NCBI GenBank assembly: GCA_017961625.1
Contig: JAGCWY010000142.1
Coordinates: 1-64,000, forward strand
Reading direction: 5' to 3'
DNA: 64,000 nucleotides
Source of the DNA: Ruminococcus sp.
GTDB lineage: Bacteria > Bacillota > Clostridia > Oscillospirales > Ruminococcaceae
This document shows positions 52,134 through 59,801 of this stretch, piece after piece. The notes beneath the pieces are model-generated. The model did no database searches and had not been told where the DNA came from. It worked only from the letters and a program-made list of their open reading frames with translations. Position 1 is the first letter of the stretch; every line of letters starts with the position of its first letter. The position numbers and the translations under genes are program-made.

Positions 52134-53213
52134 TTATCCTTTTCTGCCTTCTATGAAGCCCCTTAGCTCCTTTTCAAATACAGCCCTGACGTTCTCGTAG
52201 GAGAAGTCCTCAAGACGTCTGCGCTGACCCTCGATAATGCTCTCCCGGAGCTTGTCGTCGGTGAGCACCCTGTCTATGACAGCCGCCGCGTATACGGGGT
52301 CGTTGCTGTCGAGGAGCACTCCGCTGCCGCCGAGGGTGTCAGATATGGCGCTAGTGTCGTAGGCTATCACGGGAACGTCGAAAAACATCGCTTCCACCAA
52401 GGGTACGCAGAAGCCCTCATGCTCGCTCATGCAGACAAATGCGTCGGCAAGGCGGTAATATGCAAGTATCTCGCTGAACTTTATATGTCCCGGAAAGATA
52501 ACGTCGTCGCCTATACCGAGAGCCCTTGCGTACTTCACAAGGCGCTCCTGATAGTTTTCCATGCCCCTTGCGGAGCCGACGAGTATGAGCCTTGAATCCG
52601 GATTCAGCTTCTTGTAGCAGTAAAACGCTTTTATGACGTTTTCCTGTCTCTTGTTGGGAGCGATACGTCCCACGAATACAAGGTTCTTTTTTCCGTCGCT
52701 GTATTTTTTTATCACAGCTTCGTCAGGAGCCTTCATGTAGTCATCAAACTTTATAAGTATCGGTCTTATATCTATAGGACAGGTATAGCCCATTTTAAGC
52801 AGCTCAGACTTGTTGTACGCCGATACTGCCAGCACATAGTCCACCTTGTCACGGAGGAACTCGACTCCCCTGTAGCCCAGCTCCGTGAGCTGTGTTGCAG
52901 GTATGCTGTATGAGCGGAAAAACTCCGGAGGAGTTACATTGTGGTACACCATTATCCTGCGGCACTTGTACTTTTCAAGCTTGAAGGTAAGGTCTGTGCC
53001 GGTAGACTTGTGATATATGAGAACGTCGTCCTTTTTCAAGTCGCGGAGCTTTGCAGCCTTTTTTGCAATGCCGTCGGGGAGGCGCTTGTCGATATTCTCA
53101 GCGTAGATGTCGGTTTTGTAGCCCATATCGCCGATAACGCCCTTAAGGGCTATGGTATCGTTGCCTATAGCATCGCCGAAGGAGAGGGTGGTAAGGAGCT
53201 GTACTACGCGCAT
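52134..53213 (-). CDS. Glycosyltransferase family 4
   Basis: 359 aa. DAIGNDTIALKGVIGDMG start, FVGRIAPNKRQENVI, and CMSEHEGFCVPLVEAM donor motif. Only distantly related to the two genes after it. Overlaps the coiled-coil gene stop by one base. Confidence 0.87.
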   Translation of the reverse strand: MRVVQLLTTLSFGDAIGNDTIALKGVIGDMGYKTDIYAENIDKRLPDGIAKKAAKLRDLKKDDVLIYHKSTGTDLTFKLEKYKCRRIMVYHNVTPPEFFRSYSIPATQLTELGYRGVEFLRDKVDYVLAVSAYNKSELLKMGYTCPIDIRPILIKFDDYMKAPDEAVIKKYSDGKKNLVFVGRIAPNKRQENVIKAFYCYKKLNPDSRLILVGSARGMENYQERLVKYARALGIGDDVIFPGHIKFSEILAYYRLADAFVCMSEHEGFCVPLVEAMFFDVPVIAYDTSAISDTLGGSGVLLDSNDPVYAAAVIDRVLTDDKLRESIIEGQRRRLEDFSYENVRAVFEKELRGFIEGRKG

Positions 53214-53662
53214 TATGCCTGCTCCTTTGTGATAATGCTGCGGAGCTCTGCGTTCTCGCGCTCCAGCTTTTCGAGGCGCTTTGCAAGCTCCCTGTTCACT
53301 ATCTCAAGTGTCTCGACCCTGTTGTTCATGTCCTTTGACTTGTCCTCGGATATAGCCTTTATAGCTATGGCTGTATTGGCGTTGAAGTCGTTCTGCTCCA
53401 TAACGATAGGGTCAACATAGAACCTCATGACCTTGCGCAGAGCCTTCTTGAAGAATACCTTCACCGGATTGCCGGTGAACTCCTGATAGGGCTGCACATA
53501 GTAATGTGATGTCACATAGTCCACAGCCTCCGCAGGAGAGCCGCCCTGAGCGGTCTTCTTGTAGGGGATATCCTCAAAGCTGAGCATATCCGGAGTAAGA
53601 CCCTTTTCCTTTATATCTCTCTTTATATCAGCCATTATCTGCTCGATATTTATATTGTCCAT
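53213..53662 (-). CDS. Coiled-coil protein of a polysaccharide cluster
   Basis: 149 aa, soluble. N-terminal IEQIMADIKRDIKEKG resembles the start of small proteins that accompany polysaccharide-cluster glycosyltransferases and methyltransferases. The C-terminal ~50 residues form a heptad-rich coiled coil (NRVETLEIVNRELAKRLEKL). Possibly an assembly or length-control partner of the exporter; no enzyme motif is seen. Confidence 0.55.
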   Translation of the reverse strand: MDNINIEQIMADIKRDIKEKGLTPDMLSFEDIPYKKTAQGGSPAEAVDYVTSHYYVQPYQEFTGNPVKVFFKKALRKVMRFYVDPIVMEQNDFNANTAIAIKAISEDKSKDMNNRVETLEIVNRELAKRLEKLERENAELRSIITKEQA

Positions 53663-53726
53663 TGCTTATGTCCTTTCAGTTACTTTTCTCGGATATATAA
53701 ATATTCCGGCGATTTATTCTGTATAC

Positions 53727-53760
53727 GGCGTTCGCAATTACTTATTATACCGCAAACGCC
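53727..53760 (-). promoter_or_regulatory. Inverted repeat spanning a -10 box before the glycosyltransferase genes
   Basis: GGCGTTCGC (53727-53735) and GCAAACGCC (53752-53760) pair with one G-U; minus-strand TATAAT (53749-53744) lies in the 16-nt loop. No convincing -35 box. Could be an internal promoter with operator, or an RNA hairpin after wzt. Confidence 0.4.
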
Positions 53761-53784
53761 CCGCAGTTCCCGACCGCCAAAAAG

Positions 53785-55029
53785 TTATTTATCCCTTTTC
53801 TCGTTCCTGACCACGTTATCGTCAAGCCCGAAGCTGTGCTTTATCCTTGCCACGCCCACATCTCCGACGCTCGACAGTATCTCTATCTTGTATATATGGC
53901 GGCAGTAATCCACAGGTATGCCGTCGCCGCATTCTATCGTAAAATCAAAGGTATACACATCGGGGAGCAGTGGGACGTTTTCCAGAACTATCTCCACAAT
54001 GCCGTCCTCGACGATATCGTAAGTGTCAAAGCGTTCTATCCTTGTGTTGGTGCCGTAGCAGGATATGCCCTTGCTGTTGAATACTCCGAAGCCGAAAACA
54101 GCATCCTCCACCTTTTCCTTCACGCTGTAGTCTATCCTGAAAACTATCTTATCTCCGGTACGGAAAACAGACTGCTCCTCACCTTCTGTATTAAATGAGG
54201 AAACCTTCTCTATACGCGCCTTTCCGTTGCCGTGACGTTCTGTCTCGCAGGCGCCGGTGTTATTGACGCTGCTCATATTCTTCTGCATCTCACGGCTCAT
54301 GAAGTCGAGATATTCAAGGTCTACTTCCTTGGGATCTCCGTCAGCGCGGATAAGACCGTCCAGTATCCATATAGAGCGGTCGCATATCTGCTCTATCTGT
54401 CCGAGAGAATGTGATACTATGACTATAGTCGTGCCCTGAGACTTTATCTCCTTGAGTTTATTGAAGCACTTCGCCTGAAAATTGGCGTCTCCTACCGCAA
54501 GTATCTCATCTATGAGGAGTATATCCGCATCCACGTTTATGGCTACGGAAAAGGCAAGGCGCATATACATTCCCGATGAGTAAGTGCGGACGGGATTGTC
54601 TATGAAGCTGTCAAGCTCCGAGAAGTCGATTATATCCTGTAGTCTTGCGTCTATCTCTTTTTTGGTAAGTCCGAATATGGAAGCGTTGGTGTAGATGTTC
54701 TCCCTGCCGCTCATATCCGGATGGAAGCCTGCTCCAAGCTCGATAAGGCTTGAAACTCTGCCGTTCATTTTTATAGTTCCCGAATCGGGATACATTATCC
54801 TTGTCAGGAGCTTAAGAGTAGTGCTCTTGCCGCAGCCGTTCCTGCCGATAAGACCGATAGCCTCGCCCTTGTTCACCTTAAAGCTGATACCCCTGAGCAC
54901 CTTTCGCTCCTCATATTTGTTCCTTTTGAAGAAAAGGAGCCTTTCCTTCAGCTGTGAGCCCTTGTCAAGGTATACCTTGAAGCTCTTTGCCACGTCTTTG
55001 ACTTCTATTGCTATTTCATTTTCTGCCAT
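53785..55029 (-). CDS. wzt: Polysaccharide ABC exporter ATPase Wzt (with C-terminal cargo domain)
   Basis: 414 aa. ABC ATPase in residues 1-245 (GRNGCGKST, SSGMYMRLAFS signature, ILLIDEILAVGD), then a beta-sandwich Wzt-type domain (~265-405). Known Wzt C-domains recognise the end modification of the O-antigen or similar polymer. Pairs with the permease upstream, overlapping it by one base. Confidence 0.88.
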   Translation of the reverse strand: MAENEIAIEVKDVAKSFKVYLDKGSQLKERLLFFKRNKYEERKVLRGISFKVNKGEAIGLIGRNGCGKSTTLKLLTRIMYPDSGTIKMNGRVSSLIELGAGFHPDMSGRENIYTNASIFGLTKKEIDARLQDIIDFSELDSFIDNPVRTYSSGMYMRLAFSVAINVDADILLIDEILAVGDANFQAKCFNKLKEIKSQGTTIVIVSHSLGQIEQICDRSIWILDGLIRADGDPKEVDLEYLDFMSREMQKNMSSVNNTGACETERHGNGKARIEKVSSFNTEGEEQSVFRTGDKIVFRIDYSVKEKVEDAVFGFGVFNSKGISCYGTNTRIERFDTYDIVEDGIVEIVLENVPLLPDVYTFDFTIECGDGIPVDYCRHIYKIEILSSVGDVGVARIKHSFGLDDNVVRNEKRDK

Positions 55030-55799
55030 CAGAGTTCCTCCGCAAAATGCTTCTGTAGCTTGTTGAATACCAATGTGCCGAATATAAGGAAGAATACTCC
55101 CAGTCCTGCCGCCAGAAGAAGCGTTGAAAGGTCGGGCACCTGCTTACTGTAGAGCACTGTTCTGTAACAGTCGATTATATGCGTCATGGGATTGAGATCG
55201 AAATACTTTTCATACCCCGGAGGTATCTGATACACTATAGGAGTAAGATACATCCAGCCCATAGCCACAATACCGAGGATATGCTCGAGATCTCTGAAAT
55301 AAACGGTAACAGCCGAGGTCAGCAGGGACATTCCAAGCGCAAAAATATATTCAACTATCATAATTACAGGAAGTGTAAGCAGAGCAAGGAAGTTGAAGCC
55401 TGTTCCTGTTATGATTATGACTGCAAATACTACTATGAAGCTCAGTAGCATATTCACAAAGCAACTGGTCACGTAGGATATTGGAATGACCATCCTAGGA
55501 AAGTATATCTTCTTCACGAGATCCTTCTGTGCCAAAACGGAAGCTGCTCCAGTTGTTATCGCAGAGGAGAAAAATATCCACGGTATCAGCGCAACAAAAA
55601 GATAAAGGTAATACTTCTCTATAGCATTGTTCGGGAGTATATGTGTGAAGACTATTGTATAAACTATCAGCTGGAAAAGAGGATTGATAAAGGTCCATAG
55701 AAAGCCGAGGACTGAACCCTTATAGCGTCCTCGAAGGTCCTTTTTTACAAGGCTGAATATCATTTGTCTGTATGCATACAGCTCTTTTATCGTACTCAT
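55029..55799 (-). CDS. wzm: Polysaccharide ABC exporter permease Wzm
   Basis: 256 aa, six membrane helices, ABC-2 type. LKKDLRGRYKGSVLGFLWTF at the start and GWMYLTPIVYQIPP near the end are typical of polysaccharide exporters. With Wzt it moves the finished lipid-linked glycan across the membrane. First gene of the operon, with a perfect promoter at 55871-55899. SD AAGGAGC. Confidence 0.9.
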   Translation of the reverse strand: MSTIKELYAYRQMIFSLVKKDLRGRYKGSVLGFLWTFINPLFQLIVYTIVFTHILPNNAIEKYYLYLFVALIPWIFFSSAITTGAASVLAQKDLVKKIYFPRMVIPISYVTSCFVNMLLSFIVVFAVIIITGTGFNFLALLTLPVIMIVEYIFALGMSLLTSAVTVYFRDLEHILGIVAMGWMYLTPIVYQIPPGYEKYFDLNPMTHIIDCYRTVLYSKQVPDLSTLLLAAGLGVFFLIFGTLVFNKLQKHFAEEL

Positions 55800-55870
55800 T
55801 TAATGCTCCTTAAAGCGCTGATAAGCGGTGTTTTCCGTCAAAAGCGCATAAAATTCCATAGTATCTTTTA

Positions 55871-55899
55871 ATTATATCACAAGCCATTTATACTGTCAA
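55871..55899 (-). promoter_or_regulatory. Consensus promoter of the polysaccharide operon
   Basis: TTGACA (55899-55894), 17 nt, TATAAT (55876-55871), minus strand. Confidence 0.85.
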
Positions 55900-55929
55900 G
55901 TAAAAAGCTGCCATTATGCTATATAAAGC

Positions 55930-55955
55930 AAAAAACGGACAGTTTTGTCCGCTTT
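55930..55955 (-). terminator. Terminator of the rlmH transcript
   Basis: CGGACA, loop, TGTCCG with T run on the minus strand. Confidence 0.8.
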
Positions 55956-56014
55956 TGTCAAAATAACATATTCAATTCGTGGCAATACAAATATCGTCTC
56001 CTGCAAATCAGCTA

Positions 56015-56488
56015 TCATTTATGGTATTTCCCACCCTCAGAAATCTGGAATGCGCGGTATATCTGCTCAAGGAGCATTACCCTTGCAAGTTGGTGCGGAA
56101 AGGTCATCTTCGACATTGAAAGCTTAAAAGCTCCCATGGACTTTATATCTGGATCAAGTCCGAATGAACTGCCAATAATGAAAGTGACCGTGCTCTGTCC
56201 GCTCACTCCGGCTGAGCTTATCTTCTCCGAAAGCTCGGGACTTGTCAGTTGCTTTCCCTCGATACATAACGGTACTGTCATGCCCTTTGCATACTTCTTA
56301 ATCTGCTCTGCTTCCTTTTTCAGTGCCGAAGCTATCTCCTTCTCTGACGGGTCATCGCTGAGACGACACTCGTCCAGCTCATGGAGCTCAAAGGTGCAGT
56401 ATCTTCCCAGCCTCTTGATGTATTCCCCGCAGGCGCTGCGTAGATAGTCCTCTTTCAGTTTTCCTATGACTATCAGATTTATATTCAT
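56015..56488 (-). CDS. rlmH: 23S rRNA pseudouridine(1915) N3-methyltransferase RlmH
   Basis: 157 aa SPOUT enzyme. INLIVIGKLKEDYLR start, FIIGSSFGLD SAM-site glycine loop, and LSMSKMTFPHQLARVMLLEQ, then YRAFQISEGGKYHK. All diagnostic RlmH blocks are intact. Overlaps the stop of the MBL gene by one base. Confidence 0.95.
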   Translation of the reverse strand: MNINLIVIGKLKEDYLRSACGEYIKRLGRYCTFELHELDECRLSDDPSEKEIASALKKEAEQIKKYAKGMTVPLCIEGKQLTSPELSEKISSAGVSGQSTVTFIIGSSFGLDPDIKSMGAFKLSMSKMTFPHQLARVMLLEQIYRAFQISEGGKYHK

Positions 56489-57273
56489 CAGAATATCACC
56501 GCTCCTCCTTGTGTTTCAACAGGAGCTACACCAAGAAGATAGTCCCTTCCTCTTGCGAATCTTTCAAGGCTTCTTTGTACAGTTCCGTCAGCAATATCGG
56601 GACGATTGTTATCCTGACTGAGATGTCCGAGAAGAAAATGTGTAGTTCCTCGCTCTATGAGTCTGCCCACCTGAACAGCGCAGTCGTCGTTGGAGAGATG
56701 ACCGTTCTGCGAGAGGATACGCTCCTTCAGGTACAGCGGATATGGACCTCTGCGCAGCATATAATCGTCGTAATTTGCTTCTATCAGTACCATGCGGCAG
56801 CCTGTAAGGGCTTCGTCCACCTCAGGGGTAACGTGACCGAGGTCGGTGCATATCGCACAGTATTTGTCGTCAGAGGTATGTATGCGGTAGCCGCAGCTCT
56901 GTATGGCGTCATGAGGAGTATCAAAACAGCTAACCTCACTACCACCGCAGCTTATGGTCTTGCCGTTTAAATCAATAACTGGCGAATTCACCGCTATCTT
57001 ATTGCTGTCGCAGAGTCTTTGCAGAGTACGCTTCTGTCCGTATACCGGCATACCAGTCTTCTTTGTGAGCATATTCAGACCTGCGATGTGGTCGGAGTGC
57101 TCATGGGTTATGAACACTCCCTGAACCGCGCTCAGCGGTATATTATTCACTTCAAGGGCTTCAGAGAGCCGTTTAAAGCTGACGCCGCAGTCTATAAGAA
57201 TACCGCCCTTTTCAGTGCCGATAAATGTGGAATTGCCCTTGCTGGAGCTGAAAAGGGGATAGAGTCGTGCCAT
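56488..57273 (-). CDS. walJ: MBL-fold hydrolase, WalJ/YycJ type
   Basis: 261 aa. Metal-binding THEHSDHIAGL, FDTPHDAI and downstream LGHLSQDNN. WalJ in Bacillus influences cell-wall metabolism and coupling of division to replication. No WalK/WalR genes are in the window. ATG 57273 has CGGAG eight nt upstream; a Met at 57309 lacks a site. Confidence 0.8.
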   Translation of the reverse strand: MARLYPLFSSSKGNSTFIGTEKGGILIDCGVSFKRLSEALEVNNIPLSAVQGVFITHEHSDHIAGLNMLTKKTGMPVYGQKRTLQRLCDSNKIAVNSPVIDLNGKTISCGGSEVSCFDTPHDAIQSCGYRIHTSDDKYCAICTDLGHVTPEVDEALTGCRMVLIEANYDDYMLRRGPYPLYLKERILSQNGHLSNDDCAVQVGRLIERGTTHFLLGHLSQDNNRPDIADGTVQRSLERFARGRDYLLGVAPVETQGGAVIF

Positions 57274-57410
57274 TGGGATTCTCCGTTCTTTTTTCAATTC
57301 ATAATACATAATTAATGGGTCGTATCACGCTGACGTATTTAATTATTCATTATATCCGTCATGTGACGAACACCTATAATTATGAATTATGCATTCAAAT
57401 CACATATCGC

Positions 57411-58832
57411 TTAATTTAACTTGTTGATTTCAGTACCCTGTCTTGTTTCCTTGACCTCATAGCCGAGAGCTGCTATTTTATCACGGAGCTCATCTGCCAG
57501 TGCAAAGTTCTTTTCCTTACGCGCAGCCTGACGCTGTTCAACGAGTGCAAGTACCTCGGCGGGTATATCAGCAGAAGCCGCACCTGCATTGTCTGCAAGC
57601 TCCTTGGCGTTTGCGATAAGGTCAAGTCCCATTACCTTGTCGAATTCATTTATAAGTGCAAGCTTTGTAGCTGCATTTGCCTTTGATTTCAGAACGTCAT
57701 ATATAACAGTTATGCCCATAGCTGTATTGATATCGTTTCCGAGTGCTTCATTGAAAGCTGTCATAAGACGATCATATTCAGCCTTGTCAATATCTCCACC
57801 GCTCTCCTTTGTAAGCGGAGCTATCTTCTCTGTGAGCTTGTTGTATGCAGCTACAGCGTTGTCAAGATTCTCCCACGAGAACACAAGCGATTTCCTGTAG
57901 TGTGACTGTAGGCAGAAGAAACGGTATACCACTGGCTTGTAACCCTTTTCTTCAAGAAGCGATACCGTCAGAAACTCACCCTTGCTCTTGCTCATCTTGC
58001 CGCTGTTTGTATTTAGGTGGAGTACATGGAACCAATAATTGCACCACTTGTGTCCGAGGTATGCCTCAGACTGCGCTATCTCGTTGGTATGATGAGGGAA
58101 AGCATTGTCGATGCCGCCGCAGTGGATATCAAGATACTCGCCGTTGTTCTTCATACTTATGCATGAACACTCGATATGCCAGCCCGGATAGCCTACACCC
58201 CACGGGCTGTCCCATTTGAGCTCCTGATCGTCGAATTTGGACTTGGTAAACCAGAGCACGAAGTCAGCCTTATTGCGCTTGTTCTCGTCAGCCTCAACGC
58301 CCTCACGAACACCTACTGCAAGGTCTTCCTCGTTGAAATCGTTGAAAACATAGTACTTTTCAAGCTTTGAAGTATCGAAGTATATATTTCCGCCAGCTTC
58401 GTAAGCATAGCCTTTTTCCATAAGAGTACTGATAACTCGTATGAACTCGTCGATATAAGTAGTTGCCGGAACTACTGTATCTGGCTTTCTGACGTTGAGC
58501 TTCTTGCAGTCCTCAAAAAATGCATCTGTATAGAACTTGGCTATCTCCATGACAGTCTTATGCTCGCGCTTAGCACCCTTAAGCATTTTGTCGTCGCCTG
58601 TATCGCCATCGCTGGTAAGATGTCCCACATCTGTGATGTTCATGACGCGGTTCACATTGTAGCCGATGAAGCGCAGGTACTTTTCGAGAACGTCCTCCAT
58701 GATGTAGCTCCTGAGATTACCTATGTGTGCAAAATGATACACGGTAGGTCCGCAGGTGTACATATTGACTTTTCCCGTAGTATGAGGTACAAATTCCTCT
58801 TTCTTATGTGACAGTGAATTATATAACTGCAT
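57411..58832 (-). CDS. cysS: Cysteinyl-tRNA synthetase
   Basis: 473 aa. HIGH-type motif GPTVYHFAHIGN (~29-40), zinc-site residues in the N-terminal fold (CGP), GWHIECSC, KMSKS motif GKMSKSKGEF, and a C-terminal DALR-type helical domain. Charges tRNA-Cys. Start at 58832 from GGAGG with 8-nt spacing; an in-frame Met at 58853 overlaps the ribosome site. Two REP-like elements and one small gene lie between it and a Cys T-box leader, so it is probably cysteine-regulated. Confidence 0.95.
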   Translation of the reverse strand: MQLYNSLSHKKEEFVPHTTGKVNMYTCGPTVYHFAHIGNLRSYIMEDVLEKYLRFIGYNVNRVMNITDVGHLTSDGDTGDDKMLKGAKREHKTVMEIAKFYTDAFFEDCKKLNVRKPDTVVPATTYIDEFIRVISTLMEKGYAYEAGGNIYFDTSKLEKYYVFNDFNEEDLAVGVREGVEADENKRNKADFVLWFTKSKFDDQELKWDSPWGVGYPGWHIECSCISMKNNGEYLDIHCGGIDNAFPHHTNEIAQSEAYLGHKWCNYWFHVLHLNTNSGKMSKSKGEFLTVSLLEEKGYKPVVYRFFCLQSHYRKSLVFSWENLDNAVAAYNKLTEKIAPLTKESGGDIDKAEYDRLMTAFNEALGNDINTAMGITVIYDVLKSKANAATKLALINEFDKVMGLDLIANAKELADNAGAASADIPAEVLALVEQRQAARKEKNFALADELRDKIAALGYEVKETRQGTEINKLN

Positions 58833-58860
58833 CACTTTTTCCTCCAGAATCATTTATATA

Positions 58861-58886
58861 TGTAGGGGCGCATATTTTGCGTCCGC
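58861..58886 (+). repeat. TAGGGGCG palindromic element
   Basis: TGTAGGGGCGCATATTTTGCGTCCGC: imperfect stem GGCGCA/TGCGTCC. A second stem GTGCGGATA/TATCCGAC follows. Confidence 0.5.
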
Positions 58887-58937
58887 AGTTTTTTGCGTAT
58901 TTAACGTGCGGATAGTATCCGACTTTACAGAAAACGA

Positions 58938-59315
58938 TTATATTTCCCATATCTCAGGGGGCGGATTCTTTATTTTAAGCTTTGAGAAAAATCCGAACAT
59001 TACAAGGAACTCTGGGATAATACGGAGTCCGTCGCGGTAGTAAGCTCCCATGCGTTCCTTTTCCTCAGCTATTCCCTTATAGTTCCGCGGACATGAGAAT
59101 ATCCATTCAGCCGTAATACTGTCAAAGCCCAGCCTAAAAAAGCACGATGGACTTTCCTCACCGAAGCTTTCAAGGAGAGCAATATGATCTCCCGCGTCGT
59201 CTGCCGCACCTACATAAGCCCTGCTTCCGTCAAGACTTACAGCCGCAAGGAACCTGCTTTCATTCCTGACAGCTTCATTTACCGCCTCGTCCGAAGGATA
59301 CCTTATTATTTCCAT
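58938..59315 (-). CDS. Small protein of unknown function behind a Cys T-box
   Basis: 125 aa, no signal peptide or membrane helix. No family recognised. It contains IFSCPRNYKG and IKNPPPEIWEI at the end. ATG 59315 follows AAGGAGG immediately after the T-box terminator, so it is the first gene controlled by that leader, with cysS after it. It might be linked to cysteine or sulfur metabolism, but only by position. Confidence 0.55.
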   Translation of the reverse strand: MEIIRYPSDEAVNEAVRNESRFLAAVSLDGSRAYVGAADDAGDHIALLESFGEESPSCFFRLGFDSITAEWIFSCPRNYKGIAEEKERMGAYYRDGLRIIPEFLVMFGFFSKLKIKNPPPEIWEI

Positions 59316-59327
59316 TTCCGCCTCCTT

Positions 59328-59600
59328 AAAACAAAAAGCTCCGAGAAATGCTCATACCGCCGGCACGGGCATAACTCGGAGGCGCAAAAGCACGTTTCCA
59401 CTCCGTTTTTACTCATCTTATCCCTAACGCGGACGAAACGCTGGCAGATACACACATACAGCTTCCCTGCCGGAGCTGACAGCCGCACTTCACTTCTCCC
59501 GACTGTGTGCTCGCACCTGCCACACACTCTCTGAAAATCCGCAGAAAAGCTACTCTGACTGCTACGCCTTTTATAAGTTTTTAGTTATTAGTGCTTAGTG
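59328..59600 (-). promoter_or_regulatory. T-box riboswitch leader, Cys type
   Basis: Read on the minus strand. Stem I hallmarks are present: AGAGAG, then an apical stem TGTGTG/CACACA with loop GCAGGTGCGAG, and a basal helix GCAGTC/GGCTGT. The specifier loop reads GAAGTGCGG, where TGC is a Cys codon. The antiterminator T-box GGAGTGGAAACGTG (59404-59391) pairs with CGCCTCC, and an alternative terminator CTCCGAG/CTCGGAG (59381-59339) ends in CTTTTTGTTTT. Next genes: a small unknown protein and cysS. Uncharged tRNA-Cys would promote readthrough. Confidence 0.85.
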
Positions 59601-59633
59601 CATAGACAGCTCTAAGTCTAAACTCTAAAAAAT

Positions 59634-59663
59634 ATTATATACCATTGTACAGGGATTTGTCAA
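59634..59663 (-). promoter_or_regulatory. Promoter of the T-box transcript
   Basis: TTGACA (59663-59658), 18-nt spacer, TATAAT (59639-59634), minus strand. Confidence 0.75.
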
Positions 59664-59716
59664 GACGATTTGTTTCTTCTAAAATATGAACAAATTGTAA
59701 ACATTTTCTCTTTTCC

Positions 59717-59745
59717 TTGACTTCACCATGTAAAAGTTATATACT
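59717..59745 (+). promoter_or_regulatory. Promoter of htpG
   Basis: TTGACT (59717-59722), 17 nt, TATACT (59740-59745), ending just before the CIRCE element. Confidence 0.75.
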
Positions 59746-59749
59746 TGTT

Positions 59750-59776
59750 TTAGCACTCTACGAGATAGAGTGCTAA
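59750..59776 (+). promoter_or_regulatory. CIRCE operator (HrcA site)
   Basis: TTAGCACTC-N9-GAGTGCTAA with both arms perfect. It covers the predicted start of transcription of htpG, so the heat-shock repressor HrcA would block it. Confidence 0.93.
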
Positions 59777-59801
59777 TCAATTTACTACGGAGATGTTTTT
59801 T

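Noticed and set aside
59306..59527. Cys-rich 73-residue minus-strand ORF (CGRCEH, CICQRF, CFCASELCPC)
   Set aside because: It has no ATG or ribosome site and coincides with the T-box leader; the Cys codons come from the RNA structure.
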